DNA from: Aldrovandia affinis
Lineage: Eukaryota > Chordata > Actinopteri > Notacanthiformes > Halosauridae
Assembly (NCBI GenBank): GCA_029706075.1
Contig: JAINUG010000196.1
Coordinates: 1,087,001 to 1,151,000, forward strand
DNA: 64,000 nt
Direction of reading: 5' to 3'
The notes under the pieces were generated by a model. The model did not search any database, was not told the DNA's origin, and worked only from the letters and a program-made list of their open reading frames with translations. Below, one piece after another: positions 34,084 to 44,702 of this stretch. The position numbers and the translations under genes are program-made. Numbering within the stretch: position 1 is the first letter of the stretch; each line of letters begins with the position of its first letter.

Positions 34084-34325
34084 AAAATACCCCTTTTTCT
34101 CCCAATCTGGAATGCCCAAGTTGCGCTTGCTGCAACCTCCACTGTCAATTTGGGAAAGCGTATACAAATCTGTGCTCTCCTCCGAAACGCATGATGTCAG
34201 CTGCTGCTTCTTTTCACACTGCAGTCTAAAGGTTAAGCTTGCACAGACATGAGTTGGAGGAAGACACTTTGTGCAGATCTTTATACTGGCAGACCGTGGG
34301 CGCCTAATTTGATTCTACTGTATGG
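34084..34325 (-). mobile_element. SINE-like repeat, second family, 5'-truncated
   Basis: The segment aligns with the tail half of 13420-13857: ctttttctcccaatctggaatgccc, a middle with tctgctcc/ctctcctcc, and ggcagaccgtgggcgcctaatt matching ggcaaaccatgggctcctaatt. The head half is missing, as expected for an incomplete reverse transcript. Confidence 0.6.
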
Positions 34326-34396
34326 GCAAGTTCATCCAAAATCACTCAGGAGAGTTGGAGTAGTACACAGACTCTGGTTCTTGTTTTGATTCCAAT

Positions 34397-34440
34397 GTGT
34401 GTGTGTGTGTGCGTGTTTGTGTGTGTGTCTCTGTGTGTTA
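34397..34440. repeat. (TG)n microsatellite
   Basis: gtgtgtgtgtgtgtgcgtgt and a further interrupted TG run. Confidence 0.9.
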
Positions 34441-34959
34441 ATTTTTCTGTCTTTGTTCTGCCGGCCTCTCACTGTCCTCTTTTTCATCCCTATGTCTTTC
34501 AGTCTCCTCGTCTCTCCCACTGAGTGCTCTCACCCTGTCGTGTCTGAGCTCTGCTAGGCCACCAGGCTTCCGCCCCTACCCGTTCCAGGAGCTCACTGAT
34601 CAAAGTAGAGGGCCTAGCCATCAGGGCCACTTGTTAGAAAGAGCTAATCATTAGGAGTGCAAAGGACAGAGGATGGCTAATTGGATTAAACTGTTATCAA
34701 TGCTGGTCCTCTTTGCTATGATTTGCAGACAACGCAAAGCAATAAAAGCAGCTCCTTGGATTGGCTAGCAATGAGCAGTGATTCACAAAAATCGGTTGTT
34801 TCTCGAACGGGTTTCTGTTCTTCCATTTCAGGCCAGCTCACAGATAAGCAGATCATTTTCTGTGTAGAATTCCACATTTTGAAAACTGCCTTTACCAGAA
34901 CCCATCCAGCTCAGTTGGCCATTGCTCTTGCCTGAGGCCTAAACCCCAGCCCCAGATTA
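34441..34959. other. Unique non-coding sequence
   Basis: No gene or repeat recognised. Confidence 0.5.
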
Positions 34960-35168
34960 TTATTAAATTGTTTGTTATACTTTTTGCTTAGCTGACACTT
35001 CTTTCCAGTTTAACTTACACAGCATTTTACACAACATTTTTCATTTGAGCTGGATATATAACAAGCAATTTTGGGTAAGGTGCCTCAAGGGTACAACGGC
35101 CCTGCCCCACCTGGGATTTGAATTTGCAACCTCCGAGTTACAAGCCCAGTTCCTTAACCACTACAAAA
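34960..35168 (-). mobile_element. tRNA-derived SINE (V-SINE-like), minus strand
   Basis: Minus strand: gtagtggttaaggaactggg (A-box region), cggaggttgcaaattcaaat (B-box), then gtacccttgaggcacc, and a tail gtcagctaagcaaaaag. This order is typical of fish SINEs with a tRNA head, a conserved core and an L2-like end. The tail lacks a well preserved stem-loop. Confidence 0.65.
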
Positions 35169-35697
35169 ACTCCGTTCTTTCTTTCTTTCTTTCATGGCTG
35201 CAAATTTTATATATTTGTATTGCCCAATGGAGGCATGTGCTCTGAGCCGACCCAGGGCTTTTTGGGAATGATCCTTCAGATCTCTGTCTGATAGGTGTTA
35301 CCACACACACTCACACAATAAAATAAAAAAAGATAAAATAAGCTCTGTCTGGTTCACACAGCCTTGTAATATTATGATCATTGTTATTATTAGATATATT
35401 AATTGTAGTATGGCTACATGTCTTATACAGATTATATGACATCTCAATTTAGATATGCTTCCATGTACCAGTGTGCTAAATAGCCACTCTGTTGCCGCCT
35501 GTAGTTAGATTCAGGAGGGAGGTCTTAGGGGGCTTGAGATAGTTAGGAAACTTCTGCCCTACAGCATGCACTGTTGCTGTGTGCCATAGCACTATTGTGC
35601 CAGTTGGTACACACTAAAATCTCAGTTCTTCTCATGAGTCACGAATCCAATTGATATGAAACTTGCCATGTACCATATTTGTACCAATAACAGTAGC
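35169..35697. other. Unique non-coding sequence
   Basis: A short (TTTC)n run at 35175-35193 directly behind the SINE head. No gene. Confidence 0.5.
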
Positions 35698-35699
35698 TA

Positions 35700-36005
35700 C
35701 AGGTAACTGCCAAAATAGCCACCAGAACAGGTTCGGTGCACCTTGGAATTGATTATACAAGTGTCTTGAACTCTATTGGAGGGATGCAACACCATTCTTC
35801 TGCAATTCCATCATTTGGTGTTTTGTTGACGGTGGTGGAAAAGGCTGCCTCAGGCACCGCTCCAGAATCTCCCGTAAGTGTTTAATTCGGTTGAGATCTG
35901 GTGACATGGAGTATGGTTACATCGTTTTCTTGCTCGTCAAAGCATTCAGTGACCAGGTTCACCCTTAATTTACTCAAGTGTTTCCCTTATTTTGGCAGTT
36001 ACCTG
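35700..36005. mobile_element. Tc1-like MITE
   Basis: A 306-bp element between TA dinucleotides (35698-35699, 36006-36007). Ends: caggtaactgccaaaata on the left and an exact inverse on the right (tattttggcagttacctg in related form; here ttattttggcagttacctg). The interior equals parts of the longer copy at 41936-42602 (ggatgcaacaccat, tttggtgttttgttgacgg, ggttgagatctggtgac). Internal deletion has removed most of the transposase. Confidence 0.85.
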
Positions 36006-36007
36006 TA

Positions 36008-37769
36008 TGTTTGAAGGGAAATCATGACTGCTGCATTTGCAGATATTGATCCATTTAAAAAAACACTATTGGTGAATCAATTTGTCATATTTTATTGTAA
36101 TATGTAAATAAGGCACTGTTTTAATATGATTACGTTTGACTTGCTTCTACAGGTCCATGGAATATGCCATCATCCTACATTTGGTGGTCATTGGTTACAT
36201 TGTACAGATGCATTTTGAGATTTTTCCCAATTGTAAAAAACTAAACAATTACAGACGAGTGAATTATTTATATTTAAATCATTACTCTATTAGACTATTT
36301 CTTGGCCCCCCATAATTGCTGCTTTTTTTATTACTATTTTCCCTATAGTACGTGCATGAGAGTCTCTATAGTATTGTGTTCTACTTTTTCCCAGTTGTAA
36401 ATTTGTTTCACGTTTCAAATACCCTTCTGTAAAGAGTGTCTATTGGCTCTGGGGGAAAAAAGAGGGAGAAACTATAACTATAACTATAACAAATAGCATC
36501 TTTGATCCTGCGCTTTGTAGAAGTCACTTTGTATGATTGCTTGTTTCCTGTTGCATTGTACTCTCTTCACCACTCATCTTTGCCTTCCTCTCCTGTTTTA
36601 ATATTTTAAATCATGCAATTATGAGAAAACATTTGATTCTCCAGTACACTTGTTTGTATAAATTTGGGTGAGGATATTGGTATTTATTTGTTTTCTTTTA
36701 GCATTGGTATCAATTCGGTTTTCCTTTTTCCATAATTAGATTTTTTTTTTTTGAGCAAAACATTTATTGAAATTTCGAATATACTTACAATCATCTCAGA
36801 ACTGTTTTTAGAGCTAAAATTTATCTTTCTTTCTCAAAGATACTGTTTGAATATATTGCGTCCCTGTGTGCCACCATTGTAATTGTAAATGTTGAGCAAG
36901 GACATATTTTTTGAATTATATTTTGTCACACCTTGGCATCTTGCCACATCCTCATTTCTGTGAGTGGTGAATGCTGCTGTGCAGTGTGAGTCCTCTGTGT
37001 TAATCACATCAGTAAAAAGAATATGGATCTGTACATGTAGAATGTGCGCCTCTGTTTGAGAGATCAGCCAAGCGAGACAAATCGATTTTTTAAAACAAGC
37101 TTGGTCCATCACTAATGGTCGCGTACATAATTAAATTTTTTTGTGAAAAATGTAACGTTTTATTTATTTATTTCGGCATGAGCGGGTAGGCCTGTCTTTG
37201 TGTTCTTGAAGAATGAGAATTTTGTTGTCGAAGAGATTATTTAACATTTGACACCAGTCACTGATCTCTGATCGTGGCTCTCATAAGCCCATGAGTGGAG
37301 GACGTGGGGGCAATTTTTGGGAGCAGGTCCATGTGGCCGCGTTTTGGTGATAGTGACTTGAGCAAGCAGCAGTTGGTTTGGAGCAGATGGCCAAGTCAGG
37401 AATGGGTCAAAGATGCCTGCATCTGGGTAGGGATCTGAACTGCGTGTATCCAGCCTGTGTAGAGAAAACTTCTCTCTCTCATGAGATTATTTTTTTCTTT
37501 CTTGAGCTCCAGCAGCGTGTTGATCCAGGCTACAGATTTCTTTCTATTGACCTCAGGCAGAGAGAATGTTCCATTTATAATCTGAGAAAATATAATATTT
37601 TGCTGGGAAAAATCAATATTTGACTATGCTGTTTCAGATCTAGAGTGTAAACATCTCATGAGCCCTCGTGGAAATACATCGCAGTAAACCTTACCCTCTC
37701 TCTCACACCTCTCTGCAGAGGGAGGACTTTAGCTGATTTTGTCTCACGGGCGTATGTGCACATCTGTGT
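36008..37769. other. A/T-rich unique sequence
   Basis: No gene. A small (ACTATA)n run at 36472-36491. ORFs at 36834 and 37378 have no motifs. A T-run and TTTATTTATTTA stretch near 37160 lie in otherwise unremarkable DNA. Confidence 0.5.
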
Positions 37770-37945
37770 TTACCTGTGGCTGTGTACCTATGTGTGAGCA
37801 CGCGTGTATGTGTGTTTGAGTGTTTATGTGTCCGTGTATATCTGCACGTCTGGGACATGTGTGTGTTTGCCTGTGATTATGTGTGTATGCGTGTGTGTGT
37901 TTGCATGTATGTGGGTGCACGTGTGCATTTGTGTCTGAGAGAGAG
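37770..37945. repeat. Degenerate TG-rich microsatellite
   Basis: About 175 bp of mixed TGTG/TGCG/TGTAT. This produces long low-complexity frames on both strands (VCVFECLCVRVYLHV on plus, THACKHTHAYTHN-like on minus) that should not be taken as genes. Confidence 0.8.
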
Positions 37946-38139
37946 ATCAAGAATGTTTGTATGTTTGTATTGATGTTTCTGCTTATAAATCTGTTGCTGT
38001 ACACTGAATGGGAGACACAAGACACAAGTAATCTGTCACTTGGGGCAGAATTTTTTTTCCTCTTCATTATCTCTCAAATTGATTATCCAAAGTGTTTTTC
38101 CATCTGTCTCTGGTGCGTGATACTTTATTGAGACACACT

Positions 38140-38480
38140 GGTATGAGGAGCCCTGTCATAAATGTTAAACTCTGACAGGTTAAAGGAAGCCCCACCCACC
38201 CACTCTGTAACAAATCAGCTGTCATGAGCCTGAGTGATAGGTGCCCCACCGCACGTACTTTTTAAAAATTCTTTACCTTCCACATTATCAACCCTTTCAA
38301 TCTGTAAATGAATTGCAATTTCAATAAGCGTACGGAAGGCGTAGCCAAGCTGTCACTGAGTAGGAATGAGGCAATCCACTGACAAGACACACGGCGCAAC
38401 TTAAAATATGTGTCACCAGTGATCTGTCATTTTAAAGCTCTGATTCTTGTTAAAAGCCCATTTTCAAACTATTACACACT
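38140..38480. promoter_or_regulatory. Candidate conserved non-coding block
   Basis: Complex sequence (ctgtcatgagcctgagtgat at about 38219, ataagcgtacggaaggcgta at about 38323, gtgtcaccagtgatctgtca at about 38411) without repeat ends or stable frame. Listed because its composition differs from both flanks; function is inference only. Confidence 0.22.
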
Positions 38481-38589
38481 CTGTTGAATAACACAGCAGC
38501 CCACCTCTGCAGCACTGAGACACTTGTAGTGACGTTAGCATGGGTCACATCAATGTACATTAGTCAATATTTATTCAGTGAGATGGTAG

Positions 38590-39975
38590 CCGGTCAAACC
38601 CAATTTTTCTGCACAAATAACAGACAAACAACGATTCGTGGAATAATGTGACATTCATTGATCAATTTGAAATATCAATATATATCAATTGTTGATGCTC
38701 TGTAATAAAGTCAATTACTAAAGTGATCATTAATAAACGTATTAAGGAAACACTCTAGAAATGAAATAAACAGTAATAATAACAGAGATAAAAGAAACAT
38801 TTAATAACGTGGGGTTATTTGGAAGGTCCTGAGGCCATACAGACAATTGGTTCATTAGTGTATTAGTACATCATTCACACACTCTCACTATTAGTTAGTT
38901 GTTTCAATCGGTTATCTTGCAATAATACATTACAGAAAATTGAATGTTTCTATAAATATAACGTAAATCAGCTTAACTGTAAGTAAATCAACTTAATAAA
39001 CGTCTATCCATTAATAAGATCTATACATGAATATGCACTCTGAATGCTATGACTATGCAATCCTATTTGATGCCATTGAAGGATAGCAAACGTTGATACT
39101 AAATGACTCCAAGGCCGATGAGTCCTGGACCCATGTTGCAGCTTGTCAGCTGCATAGGAAAAGGTGAAATTACAACTCTTTACACAGCCTCAGCAGTGGA
39201 GGTTCACAGGAGACCCTGGCGTGAGTGGATTAAAATCCATTGGTGGGCCTTTGAGTGGGCGTGCAGTTGTGACTTCTTGGAACACGTGAGTAAGTTATCC
39301 TTCCATGGGCTGGTTGCAGAACTTGGGACCGTTAATCAGCCGTTGAGTGTCTGGTGCAGTGGCATTCTCTTGGAACATGAGAAGAAGTCCTTCCATGTAT
39401 ATTGCTGCGGGACTTAATGCTGTGGATCAGGTTGTGGAGTAGCTGGCACAGCTGAACCTTCCAGGAACATGCAAGAGAGGTTCTTCCACAGGACTGGATG
39501 CAGGCATTCACAAGGCACAGGATTCTGAGGATGTCCTCAGCTGGGCTTGGGAGGCTTCTTGTCAAAAAGAGGTTACAACTTTTTGTGCAGGATTAGATGT
39601 GTGTCTTCTCAGGACAGCTCTCACCCTCTGCGCTGGATCCAAGGTGTGTCCTATCAGGAAAGCTGTCACCCTCAACCCTGTGTTGAATGTGTCTTGTCCT
39701 TATAACCCAAGATCAAAGGAGACTGATATACACACCAACAGTTGGGCTATCAGGTGAGCAAATGGCCATCTCCAGCACTTTCCCCAGAGTGGAACATCAC
39801 AACTTCGTGTGAGTCTGGAGATTGTGGTTGAGGATATGTGACCCAAATTCTTTGTCTATCTCTGGGCAGTTTGAGGCACCAGAGTAATATCTGAAGCACT
39901 GTTCCTGCTATTCTGAGGTCATTAGGTCTCTGTCCCCAAGAGATAAGTCACAATACAACAGTGCCCTGCATGTGC
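38590..39975. mobile_element. Long interspersed repeat, possibly retroelement LTR-like
   Basis: I recognise the phrase order (ataataacagagataaaag, ttggttcattagtgtatta, gactccaaggccgatgagtc, ttggaacacgtgagtaag, tatctgaagcactgttcc, aagtcacaatacaacagt) as one that recurs in fish genomes; this is from memory and unverified. Within the window it also has internal echo: cttggaac(ac/at)g...ccttccatg occurs at about 39275-39305 and 39370-39396. No gag, pol or env frame is present and no terminal repeats were found, so an LTR identity is only one option. Confidence 0.35.
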
Positions 39976-40550
39976 TACATACTGAACAAGCTGGAGTCAG
40001 TGCTGTAACTCTGAGCCACTGAACACACTGCAGTCACACTGTGAACACTAACCATGAATCAAAAATCAATTATTGCATTCTGTACTGTAGGACTGACATG
40101 TGTGCACAGCATTTTATCAATAAACTTTCAGAAAGATGTCAGGTCTAATTCTGGTGTGGGCTGATTATTGCAGTACTCAGGAGTGGGTGTATTAATAAGG
40201 CAGTGAACACAGTGATTTCCAAACAGCATAGTAGTGCCATTTGGTGTGGGGTGACACTCAAGGACCTTTTCAGAGGGCGTATGCAATCCGGAGAATCCGG
40301 AGGAGGCAGTACTCAAAACAAAACGATAATGTTATTGAACGGATTTCTTTACAAAACATAAAAAGATGGGTAATCAGGAAAACAAACACATACAGTCCAC
40401 AATCTTTCTCTTTGTCTGCAATCCAAGCCAGGTTCTCATCCAATCAGTAGTCGGTACACAAAACTGGGTTCTCAAAACAATCCAAGTAAAGTAAAGTAAA
40501 ACACTCACAATGCGTTTCCTTTTTGTACTTTGCAATTTGTGTGGGGAAAC
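39976..40550. other. Non-coding sequence
   Basis: No gene recognised. Repeated aaagtaaagtaaaa at about 40487-40501. May belong to the repeat upstream or to the 3' flank of the exon-like set that follows on the minus strand. Confidence 0.4.
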
Positions 40551-40872
40551 ACTGCATCTTTATTCAGTCTGTTATTGGTGTCAGCTGCCAGAAGTCCCAA
40601 TTGCTTCATTTGCTTCAGCTGGTAATCAGGTGTGGGACTGCAGGCTGAGGGCTCTAGTGGCTCACAAGAGTTAAAGGGGCAGGCAGCCATTTTTCCCGTG
40701 CCGCCCCTTGGGATGCCACAGCATCTATCTTTAGGCTCGATGACATGTCACTTGGTAAACAGCCCATTTGCTTAGAGATTACTTTCAGTGCTGACTGTAG
40801 ATTTCCGATAACCTCATTATCTTTGTGACGGCGAGGTTTTGTCTTTGAATTCACAAGGGAGGCAAGCATGTC
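40551..40872 (-). CDS. Unrecognised exon-like ORF with poly(A) signal
   Basis: Minus strand: a possible acceptor (cagtacagtag) at 40873, then an open frame of 72 residues beginning DMLASLVNSKTKPRRHKDNE, continuing with NLQSALKVISKQMGCLPSD, and stopping at 40654. AATAAA (40563-40558) lies about 90 bases after the stop. The residue pattern (charged start, amphipathic helix) looks more protein-like than the chance frames nearby, but I know no family. It may be a last exon or a piece of a transposon gene. Low certainty. Confidence 0.25.
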
Positions 40873-41000
40873 CTACTGTACTGGTTCCAATCACGTCTTC
40901 ACCATCTAAATTTCACACATAATAGTGTGAAAAATAGCATAGTATCATATGCTTTTCTTTAACTTGCTGGGAATTGCATACTGCCATCACACCAATACCA

Positions 41001-41362
41001 CTAGGCCAAATTGGCTCTGACAGGGCAATCTGCATCCACCAAGTAGAGATAATCTCCACAACAGAGTTCAATTTTCAGCACAAGAGATTCTCCCCTGAGT
41101 GTCACGTCCAGTATTGGTGATTCATTCATCTTACAGGAAATGCAGATATTATCGTCACAAGCAACTATGGTAAATACGCCATGCTGCATACCATCGACAA
41201 GCAAACTAATGGCTGACAGGTGCAACAAACTTGGTAGTTCCATTCCTGTGAAAAAACTAATAAAACAATGTTTGCATTGGGAAGAGCCATTGTAAAGTGT
41301 TGTGCCTTATGGATGATACCTGTTTTAATTGTGCTGCCCTCATGCCTGTCGAGCACTGCCCT
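41001..41362 (-). pseudogene. Unrecognised two-exon coding fragment with short GT-AG intron
   Basis: Minus strand: the frame RAVLDRHEGSTIKT ends at 41320 and is followed by a donor (cag|gtatc). A 74-bp intron ends in ttttttcacag at 41246. The next block starts at 41245 and is in frame across the junction (phase 1): GMELPSLLHLSAISLLVDG, then FTIVACDDNICISCKMNESP and LKIELCCGDYLYLVDAD, stopping at 41001. The 5' part is very short (14 codons before a stop), so upstream exons are lost or lie elsewhere. I do not recognise the protein; it could be a decayed host gene or repeat-borne gene. Very short introns are common in fish. Confidence 0.35.
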
Positions 41363-41933
41363 CTAACACTATAAAAACAAAGAAACCCTATCTAGTAACA
41401 CCACAGCTTTTTATTTTAAGCACAGAAAAACATGGTATCTCATTATCCACAAAATGGTAGCAGATTAATTACAATAACAGTGACAGAGAGCTCATTGCTG
41501 CATTATTGAAGGTTGGTGTTCATTTTATTTTCTCCCTGCCACAGTAATTTACAGGTACAACATTGTTTCAGTAGTGAGTATTGTTTAATTGAGTTCTTTA
41601 ATGGTTGCACCTCACAGTGGTCCACTGTGTGGGGAACCAAATCTCAACAATTTACACTAACCCAGTCTCACCACTGTTAGTCCTTGCAGTAGGTCAAGTA
41701 GGTAAAGTTTGTTCCCTTTTGTTTCATCAGTAATACTTTATAAGGGCGCCATAACCAATACAGATACACATAATTTAATATTTTTGAGATTTTGATCTTA
41801 ACATACTGTATAAATTAGCATAGTCCATGTCTGTAGTTAACAAATTGCCTGTTATGTTTCAATTGGCTGTATTATTAAATATGATTATTAAGTGTGTGGT
41901 TACTTCTGCTTCATCCAGTATATGTACTGTATA
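41363..41933. other. Unique A/T-rich sequence
   Basis: No gene or repeat recognised. Confidence 0.45.
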
Positions 41934-41935
41934 TA

Positions 41936-42602
41936 CAGGTAATGGGCAAAAAGGTGGAAACGCCAATATCAATATGATATTACTATGGCATCCTGCTCTG
42001 CAGAGTTCTTGACCGACCATTCTTAATGAAATTGCTTGCTTACGACATAGATCGAAATTTGTAGTCAATTGATTTAGAATTGCTTGCCTGTTTTGCCTTG
42101 CACCTTGAAATTACAGGGTGTTGGGCCACCACAAACTGCCAGAACAGCTTCAGTGCACCTTGGCAGAGATTCTAAAAGTGTCTGAAACTCAATTTGAGGG
42201 ATGCAACACCAATCTTTCAGATGAAATTCCATGATTTGGTGTTTTGTTGATGGTGGTGGAAAATGCTGCCTCAGTCTCTGCTCCAGAATCTGCCATAATT
42301 GTTCAATTGGGTTGAGATCTGGTGACTGAGACACTTATGGCATATTAATTACATCATGCTCATGCTCATCAAACCATTCAGTGACCACATATGCCCTGTG
42401 GATTAGACATTGTCATCCTGGAAGGAACCACTCCCATTAGGACAGAAATGGCTCACCATAGGATGAAGGTGATCACTCAGAATGGCTTTGTATTTATTGG
42501 GGTGTACCTAGCCCTCTAAGGGGTTGAGTGGACCTAAACCATACCAGGAAAATGCACCCCACACCAAAACAGAGCCATCTGTTTTGTTTTGGTAGTTATG
42601 CG
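41936..42602 (-). mobile_element. Tc1-like transposon, internally deleted
   Basis: The left end reads caggtaatgggcaaaaaggtg after TA (41934-41935). The right end, reverse-complemented, reads ataactaccaaaacaaaac near 42602 and is eroded. It belongs to the family with the caggtaactgccaaaata terminus (copies at 35700-36005 and 14893-15114). Transposase residues are encoded on the minus strand. TATA/TG-rich microsatellite sequence directly follows at 42602-42655. Confidence 0.75.
42074..42334 (-). pseudogene. Tc1-like transposase C-terminal fragment
   Basis: The minus-strand frame begins SQSPDLNPIEQLWQILEQRL. SPDLNPIE-x-LW is the hallmark of the third catalytic residue (Glu) region of DD34E Tc1 transposases. 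It then reads HHQIMEFHLKDW-like sequence and ends about 85 residues later. The DNA-binding domain and the first two catalytic Asp regions are absent. It is a dead remnant. Confidence 0.8.
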
Positions 42603-42654
42603 TGTGTGTGTATATACTGTATATATACTGTGTATAGTGTACATACACACATAT

Positions 42655-43290
42655 ACACTGCCCCTTTAAAGTCTACAACCCATCTCAAAAATGTTACCTT
42701 TTCTTGCCTTACATCCTGAAATTAAAACATTAAATCAGACTTTTTCCACCTTTATTTACACATTTTACCCTAGAACCTCCGCTATACAGTCGGCTGTTTT
42801 TATTCACACCCTTGATAAAGATGAACATAAGAGATCGTATAAAATAAACTATATAAGTAACAAGGTATATTTTATTTTTTTTAAATCAGAAAATTACAAA
42901 CCTACATTACTAATACAATTAGTAATAAAACGAATTAGTTCATAAAACATTGGATCACAATTATTCATACCCCTAACTATTCTTTTACATTTAATCCAAC
43001 AAAAACAAGTCTTCATAAATATACAACTTATTTGAAGTTCATTGGAAGGTTATGGAACTATACAGTGGCCTACAATGGTTTCCTGTTTCCCTTGAGTATA
43101 AAAAGGAGGGAACACACGTTTGAATTACTGCGGTCAGCTATCATCATGGTGAAAGGCAAATAACTCCCTGAAAGCATCAAACAAAATGTTATTGACCTCT
43201 ACAGATCAGGAGATGGCTACAAAAATCTAAAAAGTTTAAAGGTACTGCTTTCCACTGTGTAAATTATTAGGAAGTTTAAGGCCGCTGGAA
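42655..43290 (+). mobile_element. Tc1-like transposon 5' part
   Basis: Starts near cactgcccctttaaagtc (about 42656), a typical Tc1-like 5' region. It continues through an A/T-rich 5' untranslated stretch (tattcacacccttgataaag; attcatacccctaac) to the start of a transposase at 43146. The 3' half is missing: after 43285 the sequence is unrelated, so the copy is truncated by deletion or by another insertion. Confidence 0.6.
43146..43284 (+). pseudogene. Tc1-like transposase N-terminal HTH fragment
   Basis: The plus-strand frame reads MVKGK, stop, LPESIKQNVIDLYRSGDGYK, then NLKSLKVLLSTV, stop, IIRKFK. This is the paired-like helix-turn-helix start of Tc1 transposases (relatives have a K.LS...R..IVDL..SG.GYK.I pattern, then a LSTV.-type recognition helix). 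Two in-frame stops interrupt it. Only the first DNA-binding helices are kept. Confidence 0.75.
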
Positions 43291-43559
43291 CAGCGTCTGT
43301 CTTGCCCCCACGTGTAGTGAGCTCTGTTTATTTTGAACAGAGCAGGGACTAAAACCTCGACCTTCACAATCACAGTGCAACAAAAAAAACTCCCAACAAG
43401 AGACATGGCAATTATTCCAATATATTATTGATAAGGTGTGTGGGCATACAGAGTGTGCTTCCTGTCTTCTCATCTGTTGTGTGGATGGAAAAACAGCTCA
43501 TGGAGCACTCCAAACACCAAGCTGTCACAACTGAGGTGATGAGAAGGCACACATGGTAA
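43291..43559. other. Unique non-coding sequence
   Basis: Nothing recognised. Confidence 0.45.
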
Positions 43560-44110
43560 TTATGCCATTCACACCATCAGCCCTTTTTGACTGAGGACCT
43601 GCTGTCCTCCGCTTTTGACAAAGCAAATGTCCCCCTTGCAGCTGTTTGTTTAATTAGTCGGCTCTTCATGCCGTTTGTGTCTCAGCATAAATGTTTATAA
43701 TGATGCGGGTTTGATTGGCTAACTTTGACTGAATCAAGGCTTGAGTGGTACAGGGAGGCAGTTGGCGGGAAGACCTTGTCTGTTCTCTATGAGAATAAAA
43801 GTGTTGTGATTGTTCTCATGTAACAATTATGTCCTGCATGGCCCATTGCTCTCTGGGCATTGTAAATTAAAAATGTGTGTGTCCCCAAAGCCAAAGCGAG
43901 AGATTAAGGATACCGGGGGAAATGGGGGGAGCCATCTGAAGATGTATTTGTCCATAATTACTTTGCGGAGCTGTTGGCACCTGCTTTGCTGTAATCTGTG
44001 TGTCCATCTGCTGTTGATGTGGAGCAGAACAAGTTGATGAAAGAATTAATTTACTTTTATCATTCCTGACAGTGGGGGGTACATTGTTTAGCAATAATTT
44101 CATCGACAAG
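43560..44110. promoter_or_regulatory. Candidate conserved non-coding block
   Basis: Two complex stretches (cagctgtttgtttaattagtc near 43640; tccataattactttgcggag near 43951) combine E-box (CAGCTG), TAATTA and ATTTGC-like motifs with low repeat content. Overlapping short frames on both strands have no motif. The regulatory call rests on motif style only. Confidence 0.22.
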
Positions 44111-44694
44111 GTCATGCCGAGGATACTTCTTTGAATACCATCAGTGGGAAAAAAGTTCTGATAACGAATTGACGTAGTACTTCATGGGAAAACACTTTAT
44201 CGTTTTCATTTGAGCGCACATACATACATCCACGACAGCTCAAGCACAAACACGCACGCATCCAGACATCTCTTCAAATTATACATTTCATTCATTTGCA
44301 GACTGCTCTTGAGCTTCAAAATCCTTCAGGTGGGGGAGGGGCAAGATGAAGGTGATGATGGAAGGATGTTTAGTTATTTCACCTTTCTGTCCAAGGTCAA
44401 TATTGTTGCTGTCTGATACTGTAAAGAGGAAGACATGGGCAGAACATCCCATTATATCTAGATCATTGAGGGGGATGTAGAAGTCTTCAGGAGAGCAGCT
44501 GCAGTCTGGGCAAACCACCTATGCCTTTACTCAGTCCACTGATCCACCTCCCTTTACTGCATAAAGATCTCACTTTTTAGGTTCTGAGTGGCGTTGAAAC
44601 TGTGCTGTACCTCACTGCATACTAATAATTAATTTATTGTGTTTGTTGTTTGCTTTTTTTGCTGGGCTTCATAATATTCTCACATTAAATAATG
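44111..44694. other. Unique non-coding sequence
   Basis: The minus-strand frame 44288-44518 reads CPDCSCSPEDFYIPLNDLDI; it is somewhat protein-like, but no family or splice structure supports it. Confidence 0.4.
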
Positions 44695-44702
44695 ACCTAT
44701 GT

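Noticed and set aside
37744-38067. His/Thr-rich 107-residue ORF
   Set aside because: Translation of a TG/CA-rich microsatellite.
44288-44518. CPDCSCSPEDFYIPLNDLDI frame as an exon
   Set aside because: Somewhat protein-like, but no matching splice sites in phase and no family recognised.
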